This document shows positions 23,470 to 35,664 of a stretch of 64,000 nucleotides of DNA, in pieces. Position numbers and translations under genes: made by a program. Position 1 is the first letter of the stretch; every line of letters begins with the position of its first letter. This DNA is from Saccharina japonica (taxonomy: Eukaryota; Sar; Phaeophyceae; Laminariales; Laminariaceae), in NCBI GenBank assembly GCA_008828725.1, contig MEHQ01001945.1:1-64000 (forward strand). The letters run 5' to 3'. The notes under the pieces are model-generated. The model ran no database searches. It was not told the DNA's origin and saw nothing but the letters and a program-made list of their open reading frames with translations.

Positions 23470-23850
23470 CTCCCGCCAGGTGTGCCTATTGGAACAGGTT
23501 TTCGTTGCTGCTTAATTGCTGTGTAGGTTGCTTAGAGATGAAATTATAATCTTTTTTTTTCTAAATCACGTCGTGGAGAAGGTTTCGGATATCCTCGCCG
23601 CGAACCCCTGTTTCTCTGTCGAACCCAGCCTCCCAACAATACTTATTCCGTTGCCGTATCTTATTATTAGGAGTTTACCGCCCTTCCAGGACAATACTAC
23701 AACACTAGCGCACCCTGATGAGCCGAATATGCAGAAATATGGGAGACTCGGGGAGATACCTGTTTCGCGAACTAGAACATGAGTCGAAAAGGCGGTTTCT
23801 CAAAAGCCCCTCCCATACCTCGAAGCGGCGTGGCTACCAACTCGCGAAGG
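23470..23850 (+). repeat. Dispersed repeat R1, copy 3
   Basis: A diverged copy. Markers are GTGCCTATTGGAACAGGTTT, CCTGATGAGCCGAATATGCA and ACATGAGTCGAAAAGGCGGT. Confidence 0.6.
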
Positions 23851-24270
23851 AGCGCCAAGAAGAGAAGGGAAATGAAAGGAGGTCTATTCATAAGGGACCA
23901 GAAAAACGTCCGATCATTGCCGAAAAACACCACCACACCACCGGCAGAGGGGGAGGGGTCGGGTGAAACTATGCAACGAAAACGCAAAAAAGTACAACCA
24001 CTACACCCCCACAGCAGGGGGGGGCGAAATTGTACCGCCGAAGGGGGAAACACAAACAGTGACACATCCCTGAGCCTCAGCAAGAGTGGCCAGAATACCC
24101 AGACCGCCCCCGGCTCTGACGAAAAAAAAAAGCAACACGAAACACCTACAGTTACGGGCCACAGCAGTATGAGCATCCAGAATACCCGACCGCCCCCGGA
24201 TCTGAGAGAGTGGGGGGTCGGCAGGACGAAACAAGAAAATTTCAACGCCGAATCCGAACCCAAAAGCTAA
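23779..24270. other. Pair of fully overlapping 163-codon ORFs
   Basis: The + strand frame (Lys/Arg/Thr/Pro-rich, with a repeated QNT[QR](TA)PP(G/D)(S/L) pattern) and the minus frame (Phe/Leu/Pro-rich) are open over the same interval. The DNA has a weak internal direct repeat (CAGAATACCC..ACCGCCCCCGG at 24,091 and 24,177). I recognise no domain. The + frame could be a gag-like remnant next to the Ty3-type fragment, but that is speculation. Confidence 0.25.
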
Positions 24271-24379
24271 AAAAACGTCAAAAACTGATCCTACGAGAAG
24301 CCCTCGACCTCCAAAACCCAGCAAAACGGGAAACTATTGAGCGCAGCGGTGACGCGAAAATCAGCTAAACACGTCTGCG

Positions 24380-26590
24380 CCTCGAGGTTAGTCTGCCTTA
24401 CTTTGGACCCCCCCACAAACGCCCCACGGGGGCAATGGGGCATTCAGACACCGGGAACACCGCACAGCTCCCGATGGTTTTGTGTAGCGTGCCGGAGAAA
24501 GATGAAATGTGATCGGTCCCGCGCCATTCACAAAACGCACTAAATAAACCCCATCCGTAGTCGTACGTAGTCGTGCTTTTTTTCCCAAGCTACCCTGATA
24601 AACCGTCGTCATCCTTGTAACCAAAACTGAGCACCGATTGGAAGCACCGTGGTGCTATAGTAGTGAAGTCAATCCGCGCGCGGGAGACATCCGTAGCCGA
24701 GCGCCTGAAAACGCCTGTCATTACCCTGAGAGCGTTCCCGCTGTGCAGCACCAATTCGTACCCGGCGTTACAGATGGTCGGTTTGGCAGTGCTGGTCCAG
24801 TTCGAGGTGCCGGCCCAGTAGAGCAGTAGTTGGTGGCGAGAGAGCTGGGCGTCTTTTTCCCGTTCCCATGATTGGGCGAGAAAGTCCCGTCCAATGCGTC
24901 TTGTACATGGCCGCGACGACGCCACCCCGACCGCGAACCGACTGGTGTCCGGTAGTCTTCTCCACTACGAGGCGTCGAACGGGAGTCGAAAGGTCGTCTA
25001 GTGGTGTGGTGCGGGGGTAATTTCCTAGAGAATTAATTGAGCACATATTACGTCAACCCCGCCAGCAAATATCGTCGGCATGCCGTTACTGTCGTGGGGG
25101 TTGGCACAGGGCTTGCAGCGCGCCAGCTGAACGCGGCGGTGGGCATCCGCGCCAGGCGTGTCGGGAGGCGGATCCAATTCTAGGAGCCTAGCTCCGAGAC
25201 GAGAACCGTCCGGGGTGTCGGCGGAGGAAGATAGGCCGGCCGCAAGCATTTCATAGGGGGTCGTCCAATTGAGCGAATGTTTCGTTTGAAGTCGTTGGGG
25301 TCCGTGCCAGCCTTCGTTCCTTGAAGGACGGGGGCAGCCGTATTGCACACCCACACCCAATCACCAGCAACGAGATGGCGAATTTGACGCAGCGCATCGT
25401 AAAGGGCGGAGTTTCGGCGGCTCACGCGGCGAACAGCGAGGGCATGATCATGACTATTCCGAGCGATGCCGTATGAGCGCCGCTGGTGGTCTGTTGCCAA
25501 GTCGCAGTAGGCGAACTGATCGCGGGTCAAATTCTGATCCGGCAACCCCAGCACGTTCGGAAATCGTGAGACGGGGGCGTGGAAACCTATTCATGTGGAC
25601 ATCGTTGGGAGCTAAGCCGGTGGCGGCGCTGACCGAATTGATGTACGCCACTTCGTGTGAGAGACCTGCGCATCCCAGACATCGTGCGAACCACACGCAC
25701 CGCACCGCTGCTGCCGTTCGGATGGTAGGAGCTGGTGACGATTTTGCGAAAGTAGAAGAGCTTGTGGACAGCGCGTGAAAGCTTTGAGCAAAAATGGACG
25801 CCGTTCTCCGAGAGTATATTATGCGGGCATCAGAGGGGAGTGCGCCGGCTGGTGAGGGCCACAGTCGTGCTCTCAGCTGTAAAATCGGGGTACAGAGGCT
25901 GCTAACGTGTCAGCACGACGGCTGCAACGGTCAGAAAAAAAGCAATAGGTAGGTGTTGCCCCGGGGCGTGACCGGAAGAGGGTAAATAATAATCGACGTT
26001 GATGCCGATGCTGGGTCCCGCTGGTGTAGGCTTTTGAGATGAAGAGCCAGCGAACCGTCAGCCGCGAGGTTTTCAGTGCTTGGCATTCCACGCAGTTGCC
26101 AAGCCACCATCGGGTGTACATATGCATGCCAACCCACTAGTAGAACCGTTCGAGCATTCGCAGAGTGCGCGTGGTGCCAACGTGGTAGGAAGCCGTCGAA
26201 TGCCAAGCCTGCACGACCCAAGGGCGCATGAGCAGAAGCACGTAAATGAGAACAGGCTCGACGTTCATTCTAGGTTTTCTCGGCAATAACGGTATTGCAC
26301 CGACTGTTCGCACCGTTTGCAACGATGACCGCTCTTGCACGACCTCCCCCGTGTCCACATGTTTAGGTGGGTGCCGGAACCGCAGTGGCGTTCCAGGGGG
26401 CGTGCTGTGGTGGAGGGAGCGCCATTGCCGTCCTCTGTGTAAACGATAAAGGGACGTAAGGCGTACACAAGGAAGAGAAGTCGATGAACATATGTATACC
26501 ATCGGCGGTGGTATACGAGCGAGAAAATGAGAAAAGGGAAAGAGAGACGGCATCCCACTGATGTGCCTGGTATAACGCAACCACCACAAA
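24380..26590 (-). pseudogene. Ty3/gypsy-type pol remnant (integrase to C-terminal region)
   Basis: The order on the minus strand is consistent with the 3' half of a Ty3-type pol. First come HMYTRWW and LGNCVECQALKTSRLTVRW (zinc-binding domain and start of the integrase core, about 26,130-26,000), with LPVTPRGNTYLLLF in another frame. Then VSAATGLAPNDVHMNRFPR (about 25,640-25,560), the TRDQFAYCDLATDHQRRSYG linker, KHSLNWTTPYEMLAAG, GADAHRRVQLARCKPCANPH, a VVEKTTGHQSVRGRGGVVAA chromodomain-like stretch, WEREKDAQLSRHQLLLYWAG and DDGLSG/TTDGVYLVRF at the end. At least six frame changes and several stops show it is inactive. A fragment at 26,363-26,635 may continue it 5'. I found no reverse transcriptase, RNase H or flanking LTRs. 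Confidence 0.75.
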
Positions 26591-26635
26591 GCGGATCAAG
26601 CTGTGGTACTGGTGTGGCATGCATGTATAGAACAA

Positions 26636-28524
26636 TGATACGAGTTGTACAATTATATCGAGTACCAGGTACTTCAGTATTTTCTAAAAGTACGCCGGTA
26701 CTACAGTTGTAACCCCAAGCGCAATACGACTTATTATTACGTAGTGTGTTTGTTTGCCCTCATCGCGGTAACATACAGTGTAGTCCACGCGAGGTAAACA
26801 TGATGTACATACGAGTATACAGTAACTATTAATATTTACTGCTGCATTAGCTCTCTGCAACATGAATGTGATATCTGGTGCATCTGCGACTACGTACTGT
26901 GACGGCGGCAGGCAGTGGTTTACCCTTTTCATGCATTATATCATTGTTGAGGATACACCTTGCACCGTACTCTCGTAACACGCTTTTTGCTTGCGGTTAC
27001 GCATTTCGATTGTACTTTATACGTACTACCACTGCTTGACACACTTTTCCAGACCTATGCTATGTTTGATACCAGTACCAGCAGGTACCTGGCGATGGTG
27101 CGTACGTATTGAACTACAGTTGTAAATACTGCTGTAGCACGAATAAAAAAAGCAAAAAGCCCGAGGCACGTCCGAGGTAACATTGCATGATGGTGCTATT
27201 CATAGCAGATGGGCCGCTGGAAAAGTGAGAGTACCTCGAACCCCTCCCTGCTTGCAGCACTCGTTGAGCTCAACAAACACCGATACGAGCGTAGCGGGCG
27301 CACACACCTTTTTTTCTGTCAAAGTTAGTCTGTTTCACAGGTTACCCGACGGTTACATGGTTACGGTGTGTTTCGAAACTGCTCCGAGATGACCCATAGC
27401 AGTTTTATTTAGTGAAAACACACAACAAGTAAGTCTTGCACCTTGTGAGCTACCAGGTATGCGCGATGCCTAAGCAGACACTCACGAGGCAAGGGTGGTG
27501 TAGACTATATTTTCTGCTGCTGCTGCCTCTGGTGTTGCGGTGTTGCTGCTGTTGTGCAGCTGCTGCCCGTGACGGGGATTCCAAACGGGAACAATAAAAA
27601 ATCCAGACAGAAACGCGGCGTAACTGCCGTAGGTGTGCTGACCCATGGACCGTTGATTGGATGAAACAAGATATTTAGCCACCCCAGACCCCAAAAATGA
27701 AAACGCCATGCAGGGAGGCTATAAACCGAGGGGAAATCAAAAATTAAAATTCAAAATTCGACCCAACAACCAACAACCAAGACGCGAGAGCGCGGGACAC
27801 GAGAGTCGGGTCGGGAAGGCCAGAGAGGAGCAGGGCCTGCGACCGACATGCGAGAGGGATCTTCCAGGAGGAATATTTGTGGTGAGTTCATGCGTATCGA
27901 AGAACTTGCGTGTGCGTGCCGTCTCCTTTTGTGATCCACAATCCCGCAATATGTTGGGGGGCGTCCAAAAATCAGCGTACTCGTATACCTGGTACTCGTA
28001 CATATCAGCAGCAGAGCAGCAGAGCAAGTGAGGGTTTTGAAGTTTGGCGCGTGATAGATATGCTTCTCCCGTGCCACTGGGTACTGGGTACACTTCAATC
28101 GCGGAACCAATTGCCGCTCACCAGCCTGTGGGGTGCGGTCGTCGTGGATGCTTACGGCAAGAAGGCCGAGTTGGCTGCTGAGGAAGTGCGCATCGCACAA
28201 CATGATGCAGTGTGCAGTGACAGCAGTGAGACGCTGTGTATAACTGAACTGAACTGAACCGGAAGAGACCGAGTATCATACCATATCATACGTACGTCTG
28301 ATACAAGTACTCTTTTATTCGTAGAACTGTTCTGTCGTGTTTTGGTCAATATGGTAAGCTCGCGCCGACACTCGCGAGAAGGCTAGCGGTGAGGTTGGGA
28401 TGCCTCTTCTGCAGCTGCGAAACGCCTGCACCCACACACTCGAGCCTCGAGCCGGCGGTGGAACCGCCAGGCACTGCTAAAAAGTTGTGTATATATAGTG
28501 CGTGTATAAAGAGGCGTCTGGTCA
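26636..28524. other. No recognisable gene
   Basis: ORFs of 100-150 codons on both strands at 27.7-28.2 kb overlap each other and have no recognisable domain. A short CTG-rich stretch is at 27,521-27,568. Confidence 0.5.
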
Positions 28525-28596
28525 AAACATACCACACCCCGCACGAATACGAATAGTTTTGACGAATATTCGTGAAAACTATCCGTCGAATAGGTT

Positions 28597-28850
28597 GCAT
28601 TCATCCACGGACGAATATTCGCCCCACGTTTTGGGAGAGGCTATTCGTCCAAGGACGAATATTCGCCCCACGTTTTCGAGATACCATTCGTCCACGGACG
28701 AATATCCGCCCCACGTTTTCGAGATACTATTCGTCCACGGGACGAATATTCGCCCCACGTTTTCGAGATACTATTCGTCCATGGACGAATATTCGCCCCT
28801 TGTTTTTGAGGGGGTATTCGTCAAGCGCCAACGAATAATTCGCCTGCATC
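28597..28850. repeat. Left subterminal 43-bp array of the hAT-like element
   Basis: About six units of the form TATTCGTCCACGGACGAATA then TTCGCCCCACGTTTTCGAGATAC. Each unit contains the near-palindrome ATTCGTCC..GGACGAAT, a plausible protein-binding site. Confidence 0.85.
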
Positions 28851-28924
28851 AGACGAATACTTTCTGTACGGATGCTGAAATACCTGTGTGGTGAGCACAA
28901 AGCCGAAAAAAAAAAAGAAAAAAA

Positions 28925-28990
28925 ATGAAAGCTGCGGGGCTCGAACTTACGTCCTCTACTCAATTCAGAGTTGCACACATCATTTTTCAT
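28925..28990 (-). repeat. Possible tRNA-like fragment
   Basis: The minus strand holds GACGTAAGTTCGAGCCCCGC, a B-box-like T-arm similar to the one at 62,350. A matching A box is not clear. It could be a truncated SINE inside the hAT-like element. Confidence 0.3.
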
Positions 28991-29049
28991 ACAACCCTGC
29001 CCCCTAATATAAGGGCGGTTTTTTCATTCATTTTGAACCCAAACGGTCC

Positions 29050-29839
29050 TTAGGGCCCATACAAACGGAGCGTCTTGACCCTAAAAACAAAACCTAAAAA
29101 CAATACCTAAATGAGTTATGAAGATTCACTCCTTCTGATTGGCGAAACAGAAAAAAAGAGACCCAGGAGACCGCGATGGGATATTTTTGCTCTTCGGTTT
29201 TGTTTAATCGAAAATCGATTAAAATGACCCTAAAAACAAAACACGAAGAACGAACAGTCCAGCGAGAACGGAGAGCATGGCGACAACGGCAGCTACGAAC
29301 GCCCCGTACACTGGACAGCCAGAAGACAGAGAGCAGACAAGGCGCGAACAACATGCGGCTGGTGCCAGGCAATGTAGTGTTCAACGCCGTAGCCAAAACC
29401 GTGGCTCATGGGGCGGTCCAAGTCGAAATGCGTGCTGCTGTACATTCAAAAATCATCTGTGGTAGCAAGCGGTGAAACTTTTTGCACAGCACCCGTACTT
29501 TATCCAGCGCAGATCTCGCGCTCCAGGCCACGGGCGCCATTGCAGCAGCAGAGTATGGTCGGCTAGTCATGTGGGCACACTCTCCTCTTTTTTCAGGGCT
29601 GGGCGTCGCCTCTACCGCAGCTGGGTGGTGCATTACTGCTGGTCTTCCAGCTGGGTGGTGCATTACTGCTGGTCTTCCACCTTGACGGTTGACTCGTTTT
29701 CGCTTTTGTTTTTCGCTTTTGTTTATCACGCGTACCCTGCGTTTGTACAGCACCTTCGATTTTACACAAAAAAACTAAAGTCTGTTCGTTTTTAGGTTTT
29801 GTTTTTAGGTTTTGTGTTCCCCGTTTGTACGGGCCCTTA
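29050..29839. mobile_element. Nested TIR element with TTA target duplication
   Basis: The left end GGGCCCATACAAACGG (29,053) and the inverted right end CCGTTTGTACGGGCCC (ending 29,836) match 15 of 16, with TTA on both outer sides. A 3-bp TWA duplication and a GGGCC start are features of PIF/Harbinger elements. The next 40 bp inside each end are also inverted (CCTAAAAACAAAACCTAAAAAC). No recognisable transposase or Myb-like ORF is present. The interior carries a short duplicated coding-like segment (29,500-29,690). Confidence 0.6.
29500..29690 (+). pseudogene. Unrecognised coding-like segment, copy 1
   Basis: One + frame reads ADLALQATGAIAAAEYGRLV then MWAHS, followed by two tandem copies of AGWCITAGLP. 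The related segment at 37,870-38,190 (minus) gives a similar IA.Q..GA.AAAEYG.L peptide, so the two share a conserved reading frame. The family is unknown. Confidence 0.35.
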
Positions 29840-30157
29840 TATTTAGGGACATAGTACTGTAGTACCTGGTGGGTTTTATTTTTTTCTTGAAATTATAATA
29901 TTTCTTACTCTTGCTCTTTGTACAGCAGGATATTCCTGTTACTGTGCCGGTTATCTACTTACGGTATTCGTGCTTGGGTCCTCGCCTGGTTTTTTGCATC
30001 GTTGCGAGAAAGACCAAATTAAACAAAAAATACAAGTAATTATTTGTGCAAAACGATGCGAGCACTGGCACCTGCTATTATTTCTTTGTGGTGTTGACAG
30101 TAGTAGTTACTATTAATATTACTATAAAGGTTTGTCTATCGCCCATGTTTTTGAGAG

Positions 30158-30462
30158 GGTATTCGTTCGTTCCACAGACGAATACCCGCGAAAAACATCC
30201 GTCGAATAGGTAGCATTCGCCCACGGACGAATATTCGTCCACGCTTTCGAGATACTATTCGTCCACAGACGAATATTCGTCCACATTTTCGACATACTAT
30301 CCGTCCACGGACGAATATTCGCCCCACGTTTTCGAGATACTATTCGTCCACGGACGAATATTCGCCCCCACGTTTTCGACAAAGCATTCGTCCATGGACG
30401 AATATTTGCCTCACGTTTTTCAGAGACTATTCGTCCACAGACGAATATTCGCCCCATAAACC
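30158..30462. repeat. Right subterminal 43-bp array of the hAT-like element
   Basis: Six to seven units of the same 43-bp repeat as at 28,597-28,850, in the same orientation rather than inverted. Confidence 0.85.
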
Positions 30463-30527
30463 GAACTTGAAGCCAACGAATACGAATACCTATTCGTATT
30501 CGTATTCGTGCGGGGTGTGAAACATAC

Positions 30528-33300
30528 CAGCGACTTGGAAATATCGAAAGGGATTTGCAAACAAGATCCGTATTTCTAAAATTCAGAAACAGTGCTCCAA
30601 ATACACAAAAGTCCACAGGGCTTTTTCGGCATATTTTGGCGATTTTTCAATAGCGGCGCATCCTGCCCTGTCCTGCCTGTAAAAAGAGGACAATATTTCG
30701 ATTCGCTTCCCGTCGTTTTTGACGCAGGAGGCTGTACGTAGCTACGCACAGCAGTATCGAGGTTTTTGCGTTTTTCCCCTCGAGGTGCCTTCAGCAACGC
30801 CGCCACCACGAACGCTATTTTACAGGGCTGGGCACTGGCTGGCTCAGACAGTAGCGATTATACTGTTGTTGTCGATATCAATCAGTACACTGGATTGCAG
30901 CAGTATACTGCCCGAGCGAAGCGATTGACACCGAGCGAATGCATCAGATACTCAACGCAGAGAAAGAGGCCAAACATGAACAATGCGGAAGGAAGGAAGG
31001 AACGCGTCAAAAGGTCCAGCATCCGGGAGGGGGGCGGAGGGCTTCTCTCTCCTCTGTCCTCCCGAAACGCATGTGTTGGGTTTTCGAACTGTAATATGGC
31101 GTATTTATTGGACGTACATACGAGAAAAACTACTGGCGAATATACTGGCCGGGTCAATCAGTAGATTAATACTGCCAGTATATTACTACTGGCAGTACAT
31201 ACTGTGCCAGTGCCCAGCCCTACTAATTTATAGTTGGATGCCCAGTTAACAAGCGCATTCAAAAGAAACTCGAGAGCTATGTATCCATAATATATGTACT
31301 TCAACTCAGCTCAGCTCATCAGGATACTATTTGTAAGATATCAAGCAAAGGGCGCGAGGGATCTTCGTCGCTGCTGAAAGCAACCACATAGATACACGTG
31401 CATAATATACACAAAAACTATAATCATAAATAGATCTGGCTGTGTCCACGATGCCGAGCTTTGAAGTTATGCAGCAAGTGTTTTTACTCCCCTGCTTCCC
31501 AGGTGCCTCTTTTCTGGGTGCCGTTCGACGCTCGTTCGATTGCGGGGAAGGCATTTTCACCACCACGACGGCAGCGGCAACAGCAGCAAGAAGCAGTTGC
31601 AGCCTCAAGCTGAACATTACGTGTTAAGATGTTGTCGTCGTCTTTGTTTGCCTCGTCTGGTTTGCTCGTATCGGTGCCCATTTTTACGTACGACGAGTAG
31701 TCGTATGATACCTCGAGTACTTGCCAGACACAGCCCACGTGTCCACGCTTTCTGACTCTGGTGGTGTACATGACAAGCCCTTGTCATTCTCGTCAGAGGC
31801 TGGATCAATCTGGCCCTGCTCCCGGGGCTTGCCTCGTTAAGAAAACGACATGTACCGACGAAACTCTCAAAATACCCCCTGTTCCCTTTTTGTCGGCCAT
31901 GCAGGCGTATGAAATCCTACTTTAATCAAATCAAACCACATGCCACACGAACTGGCGGAGGGTCAAAATTGTGCGACACGAACCGATGGTCGTGCTCCAA
32001 CAGTAAAAATCTCCCCTCTTGCAGGGATGCGTGTTACCGGTCCCGGTTCGCGCACGGTTCGCAAACCTGCCGTCGGTTCGAAACATACCTACGGTTTTTG
32101 GGAGGTTTGGTAACAGCTCCTCAATAGAAACGCCTCCATATATGTTGGAAATCCCCTATATAATGTGTATTACACTCAGCTAGCAAAGATGAGTTTCGAC
32201 GAAATCCTCGAGCTCACAGCTGTTTTTTATTTTTTTATTTTAAATAATGTGTTTATCATAGCAAGTCAACAACAGGACAGCAGAGCTGTATTTTTTTTCT
32301 ACAGTGCGTCTGCAAGACACAAGAGGCGATGCAGACCACTTTATCCCTTAGACGCGGTGGAAGTCCGATGTGCGTCACGCCGGCAGAAATTGGCGCGCGG
32401 AAGGGCGTGCTCGAACGGGCGAACTTAATTTTTGATACCAGATCTCACCTGGTATACAATATGTATACATGTGACTCCAAGCTACAAGACGACACAAGGT
32501 TTTGGCGCCATCTCTGATCTGCTTCAACTTCAATGCGAACGCACAGGCACAGCTAGAGGACGGAGTATACAAGCGAAACCGTGCCCGTTTTGCCCGAAAA
32601 AGCTCAACAGGGGGGGGTGAGATCAATCCGTCCCCTACCATAGCGCCTTAACATATGTTGCAGTCGCGGTTCTTGGGTGCGGTTTTCACGTTTGGTTATT
32701 TTGCGGTGATACCACGCGGTTCGCACTACTACTGTGATGTGCGGGAACACGCATCCCTGATTTTTTGCATTTTTTTTTACGAACCCCAATAATGTGCTAC
32801 AGTACGAGTACCTCTCAACCGGGATCGAAAAACCTCCGTACGCAGGTTTTTCGGGTACGTCAGATTACCGGCAATATTAGAGGGTTTCCCCTACAGTTTA
32901 ATCATAACTAGGTACCCTCGTTTTCACTACCGCGTTTACGCCTACTAGGGCGAGTGGCCCTGCACCTCATTCAAAACTGGACGCAAGAATAACAAAACAA
33001 TCCCAAGGCGGTGCATATCGCCAAAACGAAAGGGCTTAAAAAGGTAAACGCTGCAAATAAATATGGCACGGTTAGCGGTAAGAATGATTTTTTTTTAGAC
33101 GTAAAATTCGCCATTTTTTTGTCCGGGGATCTTTAAACTGGAAAAACGAAACTTTCACGATCAGCCAATCAGCGAGGGGAAAAAAAAACAAATTTCGTGG
33201 ATGCACCGTCATTTTTTGCGACGGCGAGAGAGCTCGACCTTCCTCGTTTACTCGTACGAGTATAACATGTTTTGAGCTGCTGCGTTACATGGCATTGTGC
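30528..33300. other. No recognisable gene
   Basis: Many ORFs of 60-130 codons occur, none with a recognised domain or supporting splice sites. No repeat family was matched. Confidence 0.5.
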
Positions 33301-33329
33301 ACGAATGGGGTTGCTACACGTCACCGGGG

Positions 33330-33900
33330 GCAGAGCGCAGAGCTGCAACACATGGACGCTTGAGCATGAGCTGGCCGCACTTTACTGTAGGAGCATTGAG
33401 CTCGACGGCCGACAGCAGGCCAGTGCATCCCCTGGGGCCGGGCATGCACCAAGCCGCGGCTTCTGAAAAGCCAGCCGGTGACCCTGCTCTGCTGCAGCTG
33501 CAGCCATCTTCGGTAATCGCCTCGGGTCCGCATTGCGCGTCCTGCACCTCGCCGTGACTGCGTGCACGCGCGTCCGATGCAACTAGCATCGCCTCCTGCT
33601 TGCGCGCGGCTTCTTGCTGGTCGCATAGCTCAGCCCGGGTCCTGGCCAGCACCGCGTCTGACTGGCGACGGAGGTCTATTAATCGTTGCAGATTTATGGT
33701 GCACTGGTGTTCGCGAATTCGAGCAGTTGCGCTTGAGATATGTGCTTTCGCTTCAGAGGCCTTCGCGGGACTTATGTTCCTTCACCGCCCGATCACGGAT
33801 GGACTCGGCCGCGGCGAGGCCACCGCGTTCGATGGCAGTCGCCTGGCGTGCGACCGCCGAAGCCTCTCGTGCATCGCTTGTCCTGTGCGTTTTAGATAGC
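33330..33900 (-). pseudogene. Possible coiled-coil protein remnant
   Basis: On the minus strand, AREASAVARQATAIERGGLA followed by AAESIRDRAVKEHKSREGL stops at about 33,760. A shifted frame then continues EAKAHISSATARIREH, RLIDLRRQSDAVLARTRAEL and CDQQEAARKQEAML. Both parts are rich in Ala/Glu/Arg/Gln with heptad-like spacing, as in coiled coils. The GC content is much higher than that of the flanks. I do not recognise the family. It looks like a frameshifted exon remnant, but a working spliced gene cannot be excluded. Confidence 0.35.
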
Positions 33901-35557
33901 TATCCATCCTAGCCCGACCGACTTTCTCTTCTTCCCTTTAGTCGTGCTTCCCTCGTGTTTTTTTTGTTTCCCATCACCAAAATCAGATTTTTTGCAGACC
34001 GACAACCGGGAAAGAGGCCATTTTCGGATGGAAATTTCTCGACGGTTGCTGAATGAAATCAATTGGGGGTTGCTTTGCTGTGCGCACCATATCCCAACGC
34101 AGTGGAACGTTATAAATTTGTTTACACAAACGTGAGACAAGTCTTCCCCTCGCCCAAAGAGCAAGAAATATGCCTAAAAACATGTTATTCCGCCTTTAAA
34201 AGCGCCAGATATTAACAATATTGCCGAATGTGCGTTCATCCTCTTCGTTTTCACCAGCCAGAGATGTGTGTCAAGTGTCAGCGTGCAACTGGTCTCCACC
34301 TCGGAGATTTTCCTGATATAGAAAGTACCGTTTAGGTAGTGTAAAGCCAAGTAATTAGACTTTCCCAGGCTATTTTGATTTTGCGCTGTTTGTTGGATTT
34401 TTAGAGTTGTGATTTCGAATAGCCTGCCACGTTTTTGGGTCAAAATAGCCCATCATTCTCGCCTCTAACGGTAGTCACTCGGCGGAGTTGGCTCTGATCG
34501 CCCGAAAATATTAGGACGAAAAAAGCGACACCCCCTGCACAGCGGTCAGAAACGGGTCGTGTCGATTTTTTGGTAAACGGCTCAAGCTGTTCTGTTTTAT
34601 CGAAAGCTGTCGAGCGAATACGTGAGAAGTCCCGCCCAAGCTGCCGCGGCATTCATGTGAGAAATCCCACATCTGCAAGCTGCTGAGGCATTCATGCGAA
34701 AAATCCCGCATTCTTGGTTTGATCACCACGTACAATAGTAATCAGTAGGGACCACCGCGCTTGGGACTCTGGCCCCGCCACCCCAGGGCATGGCCACTCC
34801 GTGTCCCAAGCGACGCCCACCCAGGCCTTGGGATGTACACACGAAGCGGCATCTTCCCTTGTGGGGCCGGCCTCATACGAGTGAAGGCGGACTGCTGCTG
34901 CTGCTGTGCTATGTTAATAGTGACTACGTAGTACCGGGAGGTTGTTACCTCGAGCAGTGAGTTGCCTTCTCTGCTCGTATATATGTACGAGCCCGAACTA
35001 AAACGATCACAACGCAGAACGGACACCGTGCGCAGGACGCCGACACCAATCGCCGAACTCCACACGGCGGTGCAATGGTGTGGAGATACTCACGAGCGAC
35101 GACTGCTCGTGGTAGGCTGTGGGTAGACTTGAAGATTTCAGCCGACTATGTGACGATACAAGCTACGAGGAAAGCAGGTTGCTCTTCGCGCTCGCCCCCC
35201 CAAAAAACAGAGCAAAAGCATCACCGATTCCAAAAACACTTGGGCGCACCTAAAATAGAACCAAAACGAAAGCGCACCCAAAATGCGGCGTAATTCGGCG
35301 CGCACCGATTGATAAAATGCAGATAAAATGCCCGCTGATGTTGAAATTGTAAAAAAGTTTAAAAGGATGTTTGTTTGGATGTTTGTTTATTTTGCGAATT
35401 CGGGGACACGAAATCCTGCGGCGCGCCCTGAAATGGGTGAAAGTGTTTTTTTACGTGGAAATCCTCTATTTATGATCCAAACGATCCGCGAGGAAACCAG
35501 CAAATGTTTGGTGAAATCTGTTTTTTCATCAGTAGAATACGGTGGACATGGTACTGT
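33901..35557. other. No recognisable gene
   Basis: It holds one imperfect tandem pair of about 45 bp at 34,615-34,715 (GAGAAGTCCC..CATTCATGTGAGAAATCCC..CATTCATGCGAAAAATCCC). Otherwise only short ORFs. Confidence 0.5.
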
Positions 35558-35664
35558 TACGGGGGACCTATGAGTAAATAGGACGTGCGGTGCACACAAA
35601 AACCTATATATTTACCTTTTTTTACCAACAATATTTGGTCCTATTTACTATGGTCCCCCGTAGT
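35556..35664. mobile_element. Small MITE with CGGGGGACC ends, copy 1
   Basis: TACGGGGGACCTATGAGTAA on the left and TTTACTATGGTCCCCCGTA on the right form a TIR of about 25 bp around a 105-bp element. Ends preceded by TA fit a Tc1/mariner-type TA duplication. The second copy is at 42,147-42,253 inside an intron. Confidence 0.7.

Larger units (their letters stand above)
28525..30527. mobile_element. hAT-like non-autonomous DNA transposon with 8-bp TSD
   Basis: The element spans 28,533-30,519. The left terminus is CACACCCCGCACGAATACGA, and the reverse complement of the right terminus is identical over the first 23 bases before a short insertion. Both sides are flanked by the same 8 bp, AAACATAC (28,525-28,532 and 30,520-30,527). 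An 8-bp target-site duplication with CA-starting TIRs is the hAT pattern. P elements also make 8-bp duplications, so the superfamily is an inference. Inside each end is an array of 43-bp units, and a second TIR element is nested in the middle. No transposase is recognisable. Confidence 0.8.

Noticed and set aside
28597-30462. Arrays of regularly spaced palindromic repeats that resemble a CRISPR array
   Set aside because: The spacers between palindromes are themselves repeated, the arrays lie inside a TIR element with target duplication, there are no cas genes and the genome is eukaryotic.
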